Of a stretch of DNA of 64,000 nt, positions 16,976 through 25,973 are shown in pieces (positions within the stretch are counted from its first letter, which is position 1; the number at the start of each line of letters is the position of its first letter). Below the pieces are notes generated by a model that saw nothing but the letters and a program-made list of their open reading frames with translations, was not told the DNA's origin and made no database searches. Source of the stretch: Planctomycetota bacterium. GTDB taxonomy: Bacteria > Planctomycetota > B15-G4 > SIAN01. Both the position numbers and the translations under genes were made by a program. The stretch lies in contig SIAN01000001.1 of the NCBI GenBank assembly GCA_009691715.1, positions 183,068 to 247,067 of the forward strand, given 5' to 3'.

Positions 16976-17683
16976 ATGCAGACGTACGAATTGAAGGCCG
17001 ACCGACGCGTGGGCGCAGGCAGCCGTGACAGCCGTGGCCTGCGGCTTGGTGGCCGACTCCCGGCGAACCTCTGTGGTAAGGGCAGCGAGTCGCTCGCACT
17101 GCACGTGAGCGTCAAGGACTTCGAAGATCTTCGCAAGAAGCACGCGCGCATCGTGATGTTGCAGATCGATGGCGGCAGCAACGCCGCGGTCGTGCACGGC
17201 GTCGCTTGGGACACGATGTCGCAGGAACTGCTGCACGTCGACTTCCAGCGGGTCAACATGAGCGAAAAGATCGAGATCGAGGTCTCGATCAAGGTGAAGG
17301 GCCCGTCGAAGGGCGAGATCGCCGGTGGCATCCTGCTGGTTCAGATGGACCAGGTGAAGGTGCGCTGCCTGCCGCTCGAGATCCCCGACGCGATCGAGAT
17401 CGACGTGCGCAACCTCGACTTGCACGGGTCCATCCACGTCCGCGACCTCGTGATGCAGACGGGCGTCGAGGCGGCGGACGACGCGGGCGCACTCATCCTC
17501 TCGATCGTCGAGAAGGTCGAAGTGGTGGTCGCACCGGTGCCTGGTGCAGCGGCCGACGCGACGACGGCGGAGCCGGAACTCATCGCCAAGGCGCCGAAGA
17601 AGGACGACGCGGCGGCCGACGCGGCGCCGGCGGCCGGCGCCAAGGACAAGAAGCCCGACGCCAAGAAGCCCGAGAAGAAGTGA
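16976..17683 (+). CDS. rplY: 50S ribosomal protein L25 (Ctc type)
   Basis: L25 binds 5S rRNA in the large subunit. The 235-residue protein from ATG 16976 (GGGAG upstream) has the N-terminal L25 beta-barrel and then the C-terminal beta domain of the long Ctc type, up to about residue 190. It ends in an unstructured Ala/Asp/Lys-rich tail (from about 195) with several KKPDAKK-like units. The usual N-terminal motif R...GKGxxRRLR is altered to RRVGAGSRDSRGLRLGGRLP. The prs-rplY-pth order is widely conserved. Confidence 0.9.
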   Translation: MQTYELKADRRVGAGSRDSRGLRLGGRLPANLCGKGSESLALHVSVKDFEDLRKKHARIVMLQIDGGSNAAVVHGVAWDTMSQELLHVDFQRVNMSEKIEIEVSIKVKGPSKGEIAGGILLVQMDQVKVRCLPLEIPDAIEIDVRNLDLHGSIHVRDLVMQTGVEAADDAGALILSIVEKVEVVVAPVPGAAADATTAEPELIAKAPKKDDAAADAAPAAGAKDKKPDAKKPEKK

Positions 17684-17760
17684 CCCCCGCTCGCCGCCTC
17701 CCGAGCGATCGGGAGGCGGCGGCCGCGGAGGTTGGTACGGGCGCGCCATGAGGGCTTGCC

Positions 17761-18441
17761 ATGCGAATCTTGGTGGGGCTCGGCAACCCGGGCGCGGAGT
17801 ACGACGGCACGCGGCACAACCTCGGCTTCGAGGTGGTGCGCATGGTTGCGGAGCGGCTCAAGGTTCGGCTCAAGGTCGGGAAAGGTCCGGCGCAGTCGAT
17901 CCGCGTCCGCCACGGCGGCGAGGAAGTGCTCCTCACTTGCCCGCTCACGTTCATGAACTGCTCGGGCGATGCGTTGGCGCAGCTCGATCCCGGACGCCTG
18001 GCAGCTCCCGAGGAAGTTCTCGTGGTCTGTGACGACCTTGCGCTTGCGCCGGGTCGGCTGCGACTGCGTCCGAGCGGCAGCGATGGCGGCCACAACGGCC
18101 TCCGTTCGATCGAGCAGCGCCTCGGCAGCCCGGCCTACCCTCGGTTGCGATTGGGCATCGGCAGCCCCGCGCCGGGGAAGGCGACGGCAGAGTTCGTGCT
18201 CGAACGGCCGTCGGTCGACGAGCGGGTCCTGCTCGATCGCGCCGTTGCCGAAGCAGTGCATGGCGTGGTAGCGTGGCTCGACTCGACGCCAATCGCGACC
18301 CTGATGAATCGGTTGAACCGCGATCCGAAGCCCCCGAAGGCGAAGCCGCCTGCAGGGGTCGACGATCCGCGATCGGCCGAGCGAACGGCGCCCGAGAATC
18401 CACCGTCGCCAAGTGGCGATGGGGACCACCACCGAGCCTGA
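17761..18441 (+). CDS. pth: peptidyl-tRNA hydrolase
   Basis: Pth frees tRNA from prematurely released peptidyl-tRNA. The 226-residue protein begins MRILVGLGNPGAEYDGTRHN, which includes the conserved Asn and catalytic His; TFMNCSG and the SGSDGGHNGLRSI segment are also present. The catalytic core ends near residue 185, followed by about 40 residues rich in Pro, Asp and Lys that are not part of the family fold. It lies 77 bases after rplY. Confidence 0.94.
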   Translation: MRILVGLGNPGAEYDGTRHNLGFEVVRMVAERLKVRLKVGKGPAQSIRVRHGGEEVLLTCPLTFMNCSGDALAQLDPGRLAAPEEVLVVCDDLALAPGRLRLRPSGSDGGHNGLRSIEQRLGSPAYPRLRLGIGSPAPGKATAEFVLERPSVDERVLLDRAVAEAVHGVVAWLDSTPIATLMNRLNRDPKPPKAKPPAGVDDPRSAERTAPENPPSPSGDGDHHRA

Positions 18442-18471
18442 CCCAGTCGCGAGCGCGGGTCGAGTCGCGGC

Positions 18472-19101
18472 ATGAAGGGCAGAAGTGCCGGTTCGCCGGC
18501 ACCCGATGGAGGATCGAGATTGAGTAGCGGCAGTTCGGGTAGTGGCAGTGGGGGCGGCGGCGGTCCGGCTGGAGGCGCAGCGAGCGCCGCGGCCACCAGC
18601 GTCGTCGGGGAGACCGCGACGCGGTTGCGCCCGTACGAGGCGATGTTCCTCGTCTTCAACAAGGAGGCGAAGAAGAGCCACGACTATCTTGAGGAGCACC
18701 TGAAGGCGCTGCTCGACAAGGTCGGGGCGAAGCTCGTCCGGTTCGGGAAGTGGGAGCAGCGCTCGCTGGCGTATGAGATCAAGGGCCAGCGCGACGGCAT
18801 CTTCTACCTCACCTATTTCGAGGTCGACCCGAAGGCGATCACGACGCTGAAGCGCGAGGCGGAGCTCTCGGAGTTCGTGTTGCGCGTGTTGATCCTGGCG
18901 CTCGATCGGGTCCCGACCGAGGACGACGAACGGCGCCGCGCCGGTTCGATCGAAGAGGCGCTGCGAGAAGGCGAAGAGCAGCGCGGCGAAGGCGGATTCG
19001 ATGGTGGCGGCGGTGGCGGCGGTGGTGATCGCCGTCGCGGTCGCGGCCCGCGTGGCGACGCAGGTCCGGCCGATTCGGCCGGCGATGCGGCGCAGAGCTG
19101 A
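18472..19101 (+). CDS. rpsF: 30S ribosomal protein S6 with long Gly-rich extensions
   Basis: S6 pairs with S18 on the platform of the small subunit. The S6 domain runs from about residue 53 (RPYEAMFLVFNKEAKKSHDY) to 150, with RFGKWEQRSLAYEIKGQRDG. Two extensions are unusual: about 50 N-terminal residues of Gly/Ser/Ala, and about 60 C-terminal residues with a (Gly)8 run and an RRRGRGPRG basic patch. ATG 18472 is the first start; a TTG at about 18521 would shorten the N-terminus. The next gene is rpsR, without the ssb gene that often lies between them. Confidence 0.9.
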   Translation: MKGRSAGSPAPDGGSRLSSGSSGSGSGGGGGPAGGAASAAATSVVGETATRLRPYEAMFLVFNKEAKKSHDYLEEHLKALLDKVGAKLVRFGKWEQRSLAYEIKGQRDGIFYLTYFEVDPKAITTLKREAELSEFVLRVLILALDRVPTEDDERRRAGSIEEALREGEEQRGEGGFDGGGGGGGGDRRRGRGPRGDAGPADSAGDAAQS

Positions 19102-19116
19102 GCGAATAGGAAACCC

Positions 19117-19464
19117 ATGCCAAAGAAGAAGTCACGTATCGCGCTCGCGCGTGCGCGCCAGCGTCGCTACCGCAAGTTCGTCGATCGTGGGCCATGCCGG
19201 TTCACCAAGAAGGATTCCCAGCTCAAGAAGGCCGCAGAGAAGAAGGCTGAGCTCGCCAAGGGCGATCCGACCGCCGCGGCCCCGATCGCCGCGGAAAGTC
19301 TCCTGATCAGCTACAAGGACCTCACCACGCTCGAGCGACTCTGCTCGCAGCAGGGCAAGCTCTTCTCGCGCAAGCGGTCCGGCAACAGCGCGAAGTTCCA
19401 ACGCCAGCTCAAGAACGCGGTCAAGCAGGCTCGTTATCTCGGCCTGCTGCCGTTCGTGGGCTGA
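19117..19464 (+). CDS. rpsR: 30S ribosomal protein S18 with N-terminal insertion
   Basis: S18 binds S6 and 16S rRNA. The 115-residue protein ends in a canonical core (ISYKDLTTLERLCSQQGKLF then SAKFQRQLKNAVKQARYLGL). Between the basic N-terminus with CRFTKKDSQ and this core lies an Ala/Lys-rich stretch of about 35 residues not found in the usual 75-residue S18. Only one Cys of the ancestral zinc-binding set remains near the front. ATG 19117 has AGGAAA upstream. Confidence 0.92.
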   Translation: MPKKKSRIALARARQRRYRKFVDRGPCRFTKKDSQLKKAAEKKAELAKGDPTAAAPIAAESLLISYKDLTTLERLCSQQGKLFSRKRSGNSAKFQRQLKNAVKQARYLGLLPFVG

Positions 19465-19478
19465 GCGGGAGTCGATCG

Positions 19479-20015
19479 ATGCAACTCATTCTGCTTGAAA
19501 ACATCGAAGGCCTCGGCCGCAAGGGCGACCAGGTGATGGTGCGCGACGGCTACGGCAGGAACTACCTGCTGCCGGAACGCAAGGCGCTGCTGGCCACCGC
19601 GGACACGCTGTCGCGACTCACGACGTTGAAGAAGAAGTTCGCCGCGGAAGAGGCGGTTCTCGTCGCCGAGTTGAAGGGCGTCGCGAGCAAGCTCGAAGGC
19701 TTCAAGATCGAGCTCGAGATGCGGGCGACGGCCGAGGGCCACCTCTTCGGTTCGGTCAGCGCGCACGTCTTGGCGGTGGCGTTGAAGGAGCGCGGCCACA
19801 CCGTCTCCGAGCGCGACATTCGCATCAAGGAGCCGATCAAGACCGTCGGCACCTTCGAGGTCGCGGTCCACCTCCACGCCGACGTCAAGGTGTCGATCAC
19901 CGTTGTCGTTGACGCAGAGGGCAAGCCCGCCGGCGACACCACCGAGGCGACGGAGGGCGTAGCGGAGAGTGGCGCTACGGCTGCGCGCACCGCCGAGGGT
20001 GCGCCGGCGAGCTGA
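19479..20015 (+). CDS. rplI: 50S ribosomal protein L9
   Basis: L9 is a two-domain, elongated protein at the base of the L1 stalk that helps maintain reading frame. The first residues MQLILLENIEGLGRKGDQVM and VRDGYGRNYLLP are the family signature. The connecting helix and C-terminal domain run to about residue 150, followed by a Thr/Ala/Glu-rich tail of about 28 residues. GGAG lies before ATG 19479. It is the last gene before a strong terminator. Confidence 0.95.
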   Translation: MQLILLENIEGLGRKGDQVMVRDGYGRNYLLPERKALLATADTLSRLTTLKKKFAAEEAVLVAELKGVASKLEGFKIELEMRATAEGHLFGSVSAHVLAVALKERGHTVSERDIRIKEPIKTVGTFEVAVHLHADVKVSITVVVDAEGKPAGDTTEATEGVAESGATAARTAEGAPAS

Positions 20016-20055
20016 TCCGGCGATTGGGTCACGTCGGCTGATATCGTGCAACGCT

Positions 20056-20101
20056 CGCGGGGCGCGGTCGGGTCTGACGGCCTGGCCGCGCCCCGCGTTT
20101 T
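20056..20101 (+). terminator. strong Rho-independent terminator after rplI
   Basis: A perfect 12-bp GC stem (CGCGGGGCGCGG at 20056-20067 with CCGCGCCCCGCG at 20086-20097) is followed directly by TTTT. It closes the glmU/prs/ribosomal-protein run and separates it from dnaB. Confidence 0.85.
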
Positions 20102-20145
20102 CATCGCGCGTTTTCATCGCGCGTTTTCATCGCGCGTTTTCATCG
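20094..20145. repeat. four tandem copies of a 13-bp unit derived from the terminator tail
   Basis: The unit CGCGTTTTCATCG occurs four times without change. The first copy overlaps the end of the terminator stem and its T-run, so the array looks like repeated copying of the terminator's 3' edge. It ends 40 bases before the dnaB start, in its leader region. Confidence 0.9.
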
Positions 20146-20185
20146 TCACCGCGCGTGGCATGCTCGTGGGGAGGGAGGGCAGCGC

Positions 20186-21556
20186 ATGGTCTCGGTCGAT
20201 GCGAGCATCCTCGACGAACTCACCGCCAAGACGCTGCCGCATCATCGCGAGGCGGAAGAGGCGGTCCTGGGCGCACTCCTCCAGGATCGCGAGGCGGTCA
20301 GTGAAGTTGCGCAGCATCTGAAGGCTGAGGACTTCTACGTCGTCGCCCATCAGGTGCTGTTCCACGCGCTCGTTCGCTTGTTCGAGGCCGGCAGCGGGGT
20401 CGACCTCACGATCGTCGGCGAGGCGCTGCAGAAGACCGGCGACCTCGATCGGGTGGGCGGGCCGCTCGCGCTCGCCAGGCTTGTCGAGCGCGTCCCATCG
20501 AGCGCAAACGTCGCGTACCACGCCGCGATCGTGCGTGAGCGGGCGCTTCGTCGCGGTCTCATCGAGGCGGCGCGGCGGATCCTCGAGGACGCGCGCACGG
20601 TTGGGCGCTCGATCGAGGAGATCGTCGACGGCGCCGAGCAGGTCGTCTTCGACGTCGCGCGCCGGAACGTGCGCGGCGAGTCGGTGCCTTTGCGGACCAT
20701 CGTGAAGGAGGTCCTGCTCGCGCTCGACCAGCGCGCCGCCGGCGAACTCGCCGGCATCCGTTCGCATTACCCGGATCTCGACGAACGGCTGTCCGGACTG
20801 CAGGGCGGCCAGTTATTGATCGTCGCGGCGCGGCCTTCGATGGGGAAGACGAGCTTCGCGCTGAACATCGCGCTCCGCGCCGCGACGCGGAGCGCGCCGC
20901 CGACGCCGACGCTGGTGTTCAGTCTCGAGATGCCGCGTCAGCAGATCGCGCAGAACATCCTGTCCTGCCACGCGCAGGTCGACTCGCACCTGTTGCGCAA
21001 GGGCATGCTCGATCATGACGCCTACCAGCGCGTGTCGCAGTCGGCCGCTGCGCTTGAGTTCGCCCCGATCTATATCGACGACACGCCAGGGATGACGAGC
21101 CTGCAGATCCGCGCGAAGGCGCGTCGGATGAAGGCGTCGAGTCAGATCGGGCTCGTCGTCGTCGACTACCTGCAGCTGATCGCGTCGCCGCGTGCGATCG
21201 AGAGCCGCCAGCAGGAAATCTCGCAGATCTCGATCGCGTTGAAGGAACTGGCGCGCGAGCTCGAAGTGCCGGTCATCGCGATCTCGCAGCTCAATCGCGC
21301 AGTCGACAACCGCGAGGACCACCGGCCGCGGATGTCGGACCTGCGCGAGTCGGGATCGATCGAGCAGGACGCCGACGTCGTGCTGTTCCTCTTCCGCGAG
21401 GACTACTACGACGGCGGCAAGAACCCGCAGACGCAGAACAAGGCGACGCTGATCATTGCCAAGAACCGCAACGGCCCGATCGGCGACGTACCGCTCTCTT
21501 TTTTCCCGGAGAACGTCCGGTTCGAGCCGTATTCCGATCTCGATTTCCGAGGGTGA
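20186..21556 (+). CDS. dnaB: replicative DNA helicase DnaB
   Basis: DnaB is the hexameric helicase that unwinds DNA at the replication fork. The 456-residue protein has the N-terminal primase-interacting domain (LPHHREAEEAVLGALLQD) and a RecA-like domain with Walker A (AARPSMGKTSFAL, near residue 213-225) and the VVVDYLQLI Walker B. The C-terminal DLRESGSIEQDADVVLFLFR is typical. No intein is present. ATG 20186 has a GGAGGG upstream. Its place after rpsF-rpsR-rplI is conserved in many phyla. Confidence 0.96.
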   Translation: MVSVDASILDELTAKTLPHHREAEEAVLGALLQDREAVSEVAQHLKAEDFYVVAHQVLFHALVRLFEAGSGVDLTIVGEALQKTGDLDRVGGPLALARLVERVPSSANVAYHAAIVRERALRRGLIEAARRILEDARTVGRSIEEIVDGAEQVVFDVARRNVRGESVPLRTIVKEVLLALDQRAAGELAGIRSHYPDLDERLSGLQGGQLLIVAARPSMGKTSFALNIALRAATRSAPPTPTLVFSLEMPRQQIAQNILSCHAQVDSHLLRKGMLDHDAYQRVSQSAAALEFAPIYIDDTPGMTSLQIRAKARRMKASSQIGLVVVDYLQLIASPRAIESRQQEISQISIALKELARELEVPVIAISQLNRAVDNREDHRPRMSDLRESGSIEQDADVVLFLFREDYYDGGKNPQTQNKATLIIAKNRNGPIGDVPLSFFPENVRFEPYSDLDFRG

Positions 21557-21569
21557 GGCGGCCGGCACC

Positions 21570-24014
21570 GTGATCCAGAGCGTCTTCGCCGCGCTTTTGT
21601 CGCAGGTCGCTCCCGCCGCACCGGCGGATGCGCCGCCGTCGCGGGTCGCGTCGCAAGCGACGCCGATGGTCCGCGCGATCCGGTTCGAGGGGCAGACGCG
21701 GCTGACGCCCGAGCTCCTCGCGCTGCAAGTGCGGACGAAGGCCGGCGCGGCGTGGTCGGAGCGCATCGCCGACGACGACCTGAAGACGCTCGCCGTGAAG
21801 TTCCAGGTTTGGGCGACCGTGCGTATCGAGGCCCAACCGGACGGCACCGTTGACGTCGTCTTCGTCCTCGACGAGCTGCCATCGGTGAGCCGGGTCCTCT
21901 TCCGCGGCAACGGCGAAGTCGAGGAGCAGAACCTGCGCGAGGCGTTGCGGCTTTCAGAGAACAACGCGCTCCCGGCCGGGACGATCGCCGGAGCCGGGTT
22001 GGCAGTGCTGGTACACCAGCTCGAGGACAAGTACCGCGAGGAAGGGTTTCTTTACGCGGAGATCGAGCCGCGCATCATCAAGCAGGGCGACGAGCGTGTC
22101 CTCGAGTTTGAGATCCTCGAGGGACCCGAGATCGCCGTCGACGACGTCGAGTTCGTCGGCCTCGAGCAGTTCGAGCCGGGGCACCTGCGCGACCTGATGA
22201 AGACGAGCCGCTCGTTCTGGTTCTTCTCCCAGACATACAAGCCGGCCGAACTCAAGGACGACATCGTCCAGATCGAGCAGTTCCTCATTGACGAGGGTTA
22301 CCTTGACGCGCGGGTCGCGGTCGAATCGGTGGTCGCCGATCGCGAGGCGGCGGAGGTCGACCTCACCGTCCGCATCGACCAGGGGCCGCGCTACGTCGTG
22401 CGTGCGGTGAGATTCTCCGGCAACGTCCACTTCACGGCCGAGGAGCTTTCGGCGCAGATCCGGATGAAGCCGGGGATGCCGTATCGGCAGACCGTCTACC
22501 GCAAGGATCGGTCGCGGATCCTCAAGTACGTCCGCCACGTGGGCTTCGTCCGCGCCCAGATGCCGGTCCGGCCGATCGAGGGCTACGCGGGTGCCGGGCA
22601 GGCGCTCGTCGACGTGACCTACCAGCTCGACGAAGACGAGCGCAAGGTCGTGCGCGACGTGCGCGTCGTCGGCAATGAGAACACGAAGGACTCGGTGATC
22701 CGCCGCGAGCTCGACCTGTATCCCGGCGAAGTGTTCGACGGCGACGAGATGCTGTTGGCCGAGGACCGACTGCGTGCGAGCGGATTCTTCATCGACAGCC
22801 GCGGCATGCCGCTCGCCTGGGTCGAGAACGAAAAGACCGACGATCCGCACGCTGAAGACGTCGTGCTGAAGGTGGAAGACGGCACCGCCGGCCTGTTCAC
22901 GCTGTTCGGCGGTGTCGCGTCGGGTCAGGGCTTCTTCCTCGGCACCGACCTGACGATCGACAACTTCGACCTGACCGATCTCCCGAGTTCGCCCGGCTCC
23001 CTGATGGAGGAGTTCCTCGACCAGCGCGCCTTCCACGGTGGCGGCCAGCGGTTGCGACTGCGCGCGAATCCGGGCAATCGCTACTCGAACTACCTGGTGC
23101 AGTTCACCGAGCCCTACCTCACGGGGCCGCACTCGAACCCGGTGTTCCTCGACAGCAACATCCACTTGCGCGAGTACACCTCGAGCGACTACGACCAGAA
23201 CACCGTCGGCGGGGAGCTGTCGATCGGAAAGCAACTGTCGCGGAAGCAGTCGATCTCCCTCGGACTGCGGCAAGATCGCATCACCATCAAGAACATCGTC
23301 GACCGCGCGGATCCGATCGAGGATCTGTTGGCAGTCGAGGGTGGCAATTCGGTGCGCGGGCTAGGGGCCGACTGGAATCACCGCGCGTTCGATTCGCTGC
23401 GCAATCCGACCGATGGCTTCGCGCTCAACTTCGGCGCGGAATTGATCGGCGGGCCTCTCGGGGCGCAGTTCGACCTGTGGAAGGCCTCGGCCAGCAGCGA
23501 GTGGATGCTCCCGCTGTTCGAGAACGATGAAGAGCAGCGTCACGTCCTGTCGCTGCGTGGCGCGCTGAGCGAAGCGCGCCCATACGGCGACAGCGAGTCG
23601 GTGCCGTTCTTCGAGCGGGCGTTCGCAGGCGGGCCGTCGACCTTCCTCCAGGCGCGCGGATTCGAGTACCGCGGCATCGGGCCGCACGACGGCGACTTCC
23701 CGGTGGGCGGCGAAGCCGGCTTCGTGCTCAACACGGAGTACATCTTTCCGCTTTACGACACCTACGACGCGCGTCTGCGCGAGACCCAGCCGTTCCTGCG
23801 CGGACTCGTGTTCATGGATCAAGGCATGGTCGAGGCCGGATGGGGCGATCTGCAGGACGGGACCTGGCGCCTGAGCGCCGGCGTCGGCCTGCGCATCAAG
23901 ATCCCGTTCCAATTGTTCTCGGCCCCGCTCGAGCTCTACTACGGCGTCCCGATCAAGCGCGCGGACGACGACGAGCGCGAGAGCTTCCAGCTCAATTTCA
24001 GCACGCGCTTCTGA
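21570..24014 (+). CDS. bamA: outer membrane protein assembly factor BamA (Omp85)
   Basis: BamA inserts beta-barrel proteins into the outer membrane. From GTG 21570, 14 bases after dnaB, the 814-residue protein has a possible short signal sequence, about five POTRA-like repeats to around residue 430, and a C-terminal 16-strand barrel ending in the aromatic SFQLNFSTRF. The barrel's loop-6 motif is present as LQARGFEYRGIGP. The frame is open further upstream inside dnaB, but those codons are shared with dnaB and not conserved for BamA. It is followed by skp and the lpx genes, the order seen in many Gram-negatives. Confidence 0.93.
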   Translation: MIQSVFAALLSQVAPAAPADAPPSRVASQATPMVRAIRFEGQTRLTPELLALQVRTKAGAAWSERIADDDLKTLAVKFQVWATVRIEAQPDGTVDVVFVLDELPSVSRVLFRGNGEVEEQNLREALRLSENNALPAGTIAGAGLAVLVHQLEDKYREEGFLYAEIEPRIIKQGDERVLEFEILEGPEIAVDDVEFVGLEQFEPGHLRDLMKTSRSFWFFSQTYKPAELKDDIVQIEQFLIDEGYLDARVAVESVVADREAAEVDLTVRIDQGPRYVVRAVRFSGNVHFTAEELSAQIRMKPGMPYRQTVYRKDRSRILKYVRHVGFVRAQMPVRPIEGYAGAGQALVDVTYQLDEDERKVVRDVRVVGNENTKDSVIRRELDLYPGEVFDGDEMLLAEDRLRASGFFIDSRGMPLAWVENEKTDDPHAEDVVLKVEDGTAGLFTLFGGVASGQGFFLGTDLTIDNFDLTDLPSSPGSLMEEFLDQRAFHGGGQRLRLRANPGNRYSNYLVQFTEPYLTGPHSNPVFLDSNIHLREYTSSDYDQNTVGGELSIGKQLSRKQSISLGLRQDRITIKNIVDRADPIEDLLAVEGGNSVRGLGADWNHRAFDSLRNPTDGFALNFGAELIGGPLGAQFDLWKASASSEWMLPLFENDEEQRHVLSLRGALSEARPYGDSESVPFFERAFAGGPSTFLQARGFEYRGIGPHDGDFPVGGEAGFVLNTEYIFPLYDTYDARLRETQPFLRGLVFMDQGMVEAGWGDLQDGTWRLSAGVGLRIKIPFQLFSAPLELYYGVPIKRADDDERESFQLNFSTRF

Positions 24015-24048
24015 CCGATCTCGGTCCGGAGGCGCAACGGAGCAGACG

Positions 24049-24612
24049 ATGAAACAGTGGTGGTTGCTGGGCGCCCTCGCGGCGCTCGCGTACGTCGGGG
24101 TCGCGGCGCGCACGGTCGAGGGGCCGCGTCTCGCGGTGGTCGACATGTCAAAGCTGGTGAGCCAGCACAAGCAGTCACGCGAGGAGCAGACGCTGATCGA
24201 CCAGTGGCGCACCACCAGCGAGAAGCTGCTCGAAGAGGATGCGAAGGGTTATCGCGCGCGGGTCGCCGAGCTCGACCAGTTCAAGCCGGGCAGCGACGCG
24301 TTCGCGGCGAAGAGCAAGGATCTGCGCCTCCAGAAGGCGCGACTCGAGCTCGAGCAGGATTCGTTGCGCGAGGAGTTCGAGCGGAAGATGGCGCGATCGC
24401 TCTGCGAATCCCACGCACGGGTCGCGACAGCCACCAAGACCTACCTCGAGACGCATGATCTCGATGTCGTGCTGCAGTTCGCGTCGGGCGCAGTCAAGGG
24501 AGTCAAGAGCAGCGAAGTGATTCCCGAGATCGTCGTGCGGACGGTGGTCGCGTATCGCGGCACGGTTGACGCGACCGATGCCGTGCTTGCGATCCTCGAC
24601 GCCGGCAAGTAA
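24049..24612 (+). CDS. skp: Skp/OmpH-family periplasmic chaperone
   Basis: Skp holds unfolded outer membrane proteins on their way to BamA. The 187-residue protein has a signal peptide (MKQWWLLGALAALAYVGVAA), then RLAVVDMSKLVSQHKQSREE and a long charged helical hairpin of about 80 residues, which forms the tentacle of the jellyfish-like trimer. A short beta-rich end follows (DLDVVLQF). The length and position directly between bamA and the lipid A genes support the call. Confidence 0.88.
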   Translation: MKQWWLLGALAALAYVGVAARTVEGPRLAVVDMSKLVSQHKQSREEQTLIDQWRTTSEKLLEEDAKGYRARVAELDQFKPGSDAFAAKSKDLRLQKARLELEQDSLREEFERKMARSLCESHARVATATKTYLETHDLDVVLQFASGAVKGVKSSEVIPEIVVRTVVAYRGTVDATDAVLAILDAGK

Positions 24613-24626
24613 CGTCCGATCCGCTC

Positions 24627-25925
24627 ATGCGGCGCAACCAACGCACGATCAAGAACGCCTTCGAGGTCGGGGGTGCCGGACTGCACAGCGGCGTCGAGGC
24701 GCGCGTGCGGATCGTGCCGGCCGATGCCGACAGCGGCGTGGTGTTCATCCGCAGCGACCTCGGTGAAGCGCCGGAGATCCCGGCTTCCTACCGCTACATC
24801 GTCGACAATCCGCGCCGCACGACGCTGAAGAACGAGGAGGCGGAGGTCCACACCGTGGAGCACCTCTGCTCCGCGCTCGCCGGAATCGGGATCGACAACC
24901 TGCGGGTCGAGATTTCGGGGTCGGAGATGCCCGGACTCGATGGCAGCGCGCTGCCTTGGCTCGAATTGATCCAGAAGGCGGGCATCGTCGAGCAGAAGTC
25001 GGTGCGCAAGCGGCTCGATCTGCACGAGCCGATCGCAGTCACGCTCGGCGACTCGTTCATCACGGCGGTGCCGCACGACGGCGACGGACTGTCGCTGGCG
25101 TACACGCTCGATTTCCCCGGCAAGACCAGCCAGTACGTGGCGTTCGATGTGTCGCCGGAAACGTTTCGTGACAAGATCGCGCCCGCGCGCACTTTCTGTT
25201 TCGCCGAAGAAGTCGAGGAATTGCAGAAGCGCGGCCTCGGCAAGGGCTCGACGCGGGAAAACACGATCGTTGTCGGCGGGCCGTCAGAAGGAGCGCCGCC
25301 GCTTCGTTTTCCCGACGAACTGGCGCGCCACAAGACGCTCGATCTGTTGGGCGACCTGTTCCTTCTCGGCGCCGACTTGAATGCGAAGGTCGTCGCGACG
25401 AAGTCCGGTCACGCGGCCAACCGCAAACTGGTCGGCAAGCTGCTCGACTTGATGGAAGCCGAGGAGATGGCTGGCACGCTTCCGAGCCCGACCGGGATGG
25501 ACATCAAGGAGATCCTGAATCTCCTGCCGCACCGGTACCCGTTCCTGCTGATCGACCGGGTGATCGAGCTCGAGGGCTACCGGCGCGCGGTCGGGATCAA
25601 GAACGTCACGATCAATGAGCCGTTCTTCCAAGGCCACTGGCCCGGCCAGCCGATCATGCCGGGCGTGATGATCCTCGAGGCGATGGCGCAGCTCGCCGGC
25701 CTCCTGCTGCTGCGCCGGCTCGAGAACACCGGCAAGCTCGCAGTGCTCTGGTCGATCGACGAGGTGAAACTGCGCCGCGCCGTGGTGCCAGGCGATCAGT
25801 TGCGCATCGAGATCGAGGCGACGAAGGTCCGCAGCAGGATGGGGCAGGGTGCGGCGATCGCCAAGGTCGGCCCGCACAAGGTTGCCGAGGCGCTCCTGAC
25901 GTTCACGCTGGTGGATGCCACATGA
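24627..25925 (+). CDS. lpxC-fabZ: fused LpxC-FabZ: UDP-3-O-acyl-GlcNAc deacetylase and hydroxyacyl-ACP dehydratase
   Basis: Residues 1 to about 280 are LpxC, the zinc deacetylase that commits UDP-acyl-GlcNAc to lipid A. Zinc ligands are visible in HTVEHLCSALAGIGIDN and RHKTLDLLGD, and SGHAANRKL follows. Residues about 290-432 are FabZ, which dehydrates 3-hydroxyacyl-ACP in fatty acid synthesis, with LLPHRYPFLLIDRV and the QPIMPGVMILEAMAQ Glu. The fusion joins two enzymes that compete for 3-hydroxyacyl-ACP. Such fusions are known in Bacteroidota and planctomycetes. No stop or frameshift separates the halves. Confidence 0.95.
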   Translation: MRRNQRTIKNAFEVGGAGLHSGVEARVRIVPADADSGVVFIRSDLGEAPEIPASYRYIVDNPRRTTLKNEEAEVHTVEHLCSALAGIGIDNLRVEISGSEMPGLDGSALPWLELIQKAGIVEQKSVRKRLDLHEPIAVTLGDSFITAVPHDGDGLSLAYTLDFPGKTSQYVAFDVSPETFRDKIAPARTFCFAEEVEELQKRGLGKGSTRENTIVVGGPSEGAPPLRFPDELARHKTLDLLGDLFLLGADLNAKVVATKSGHAANRKLVGKLLDLMEAEEMAGTLPSPTGMDIKEILNLLPHRYPFLLIDRVIELEGYRRAVGIKNVTINEPFFQGHWPGQPIMPGVMILEAMAQLAGLLLLRRLENTGKLAVLWSIDEVKLRRAVVPGDQLRIEIEATKVRSRMGQGAAIAKVGPHKVAEALLTFTLVDAT

Positions 25926-25973
25926 GTGCCGCCACGTGAGTGTGACCATGCGAGAAGTCGCGACGTGAGCGGG

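Noticed and set aside
20094..20145. CRISPR array
   Set aside because: The 13-bp units are directly adjacent without spacers and extend the terminator tail, so this is a simple tandem repeat.
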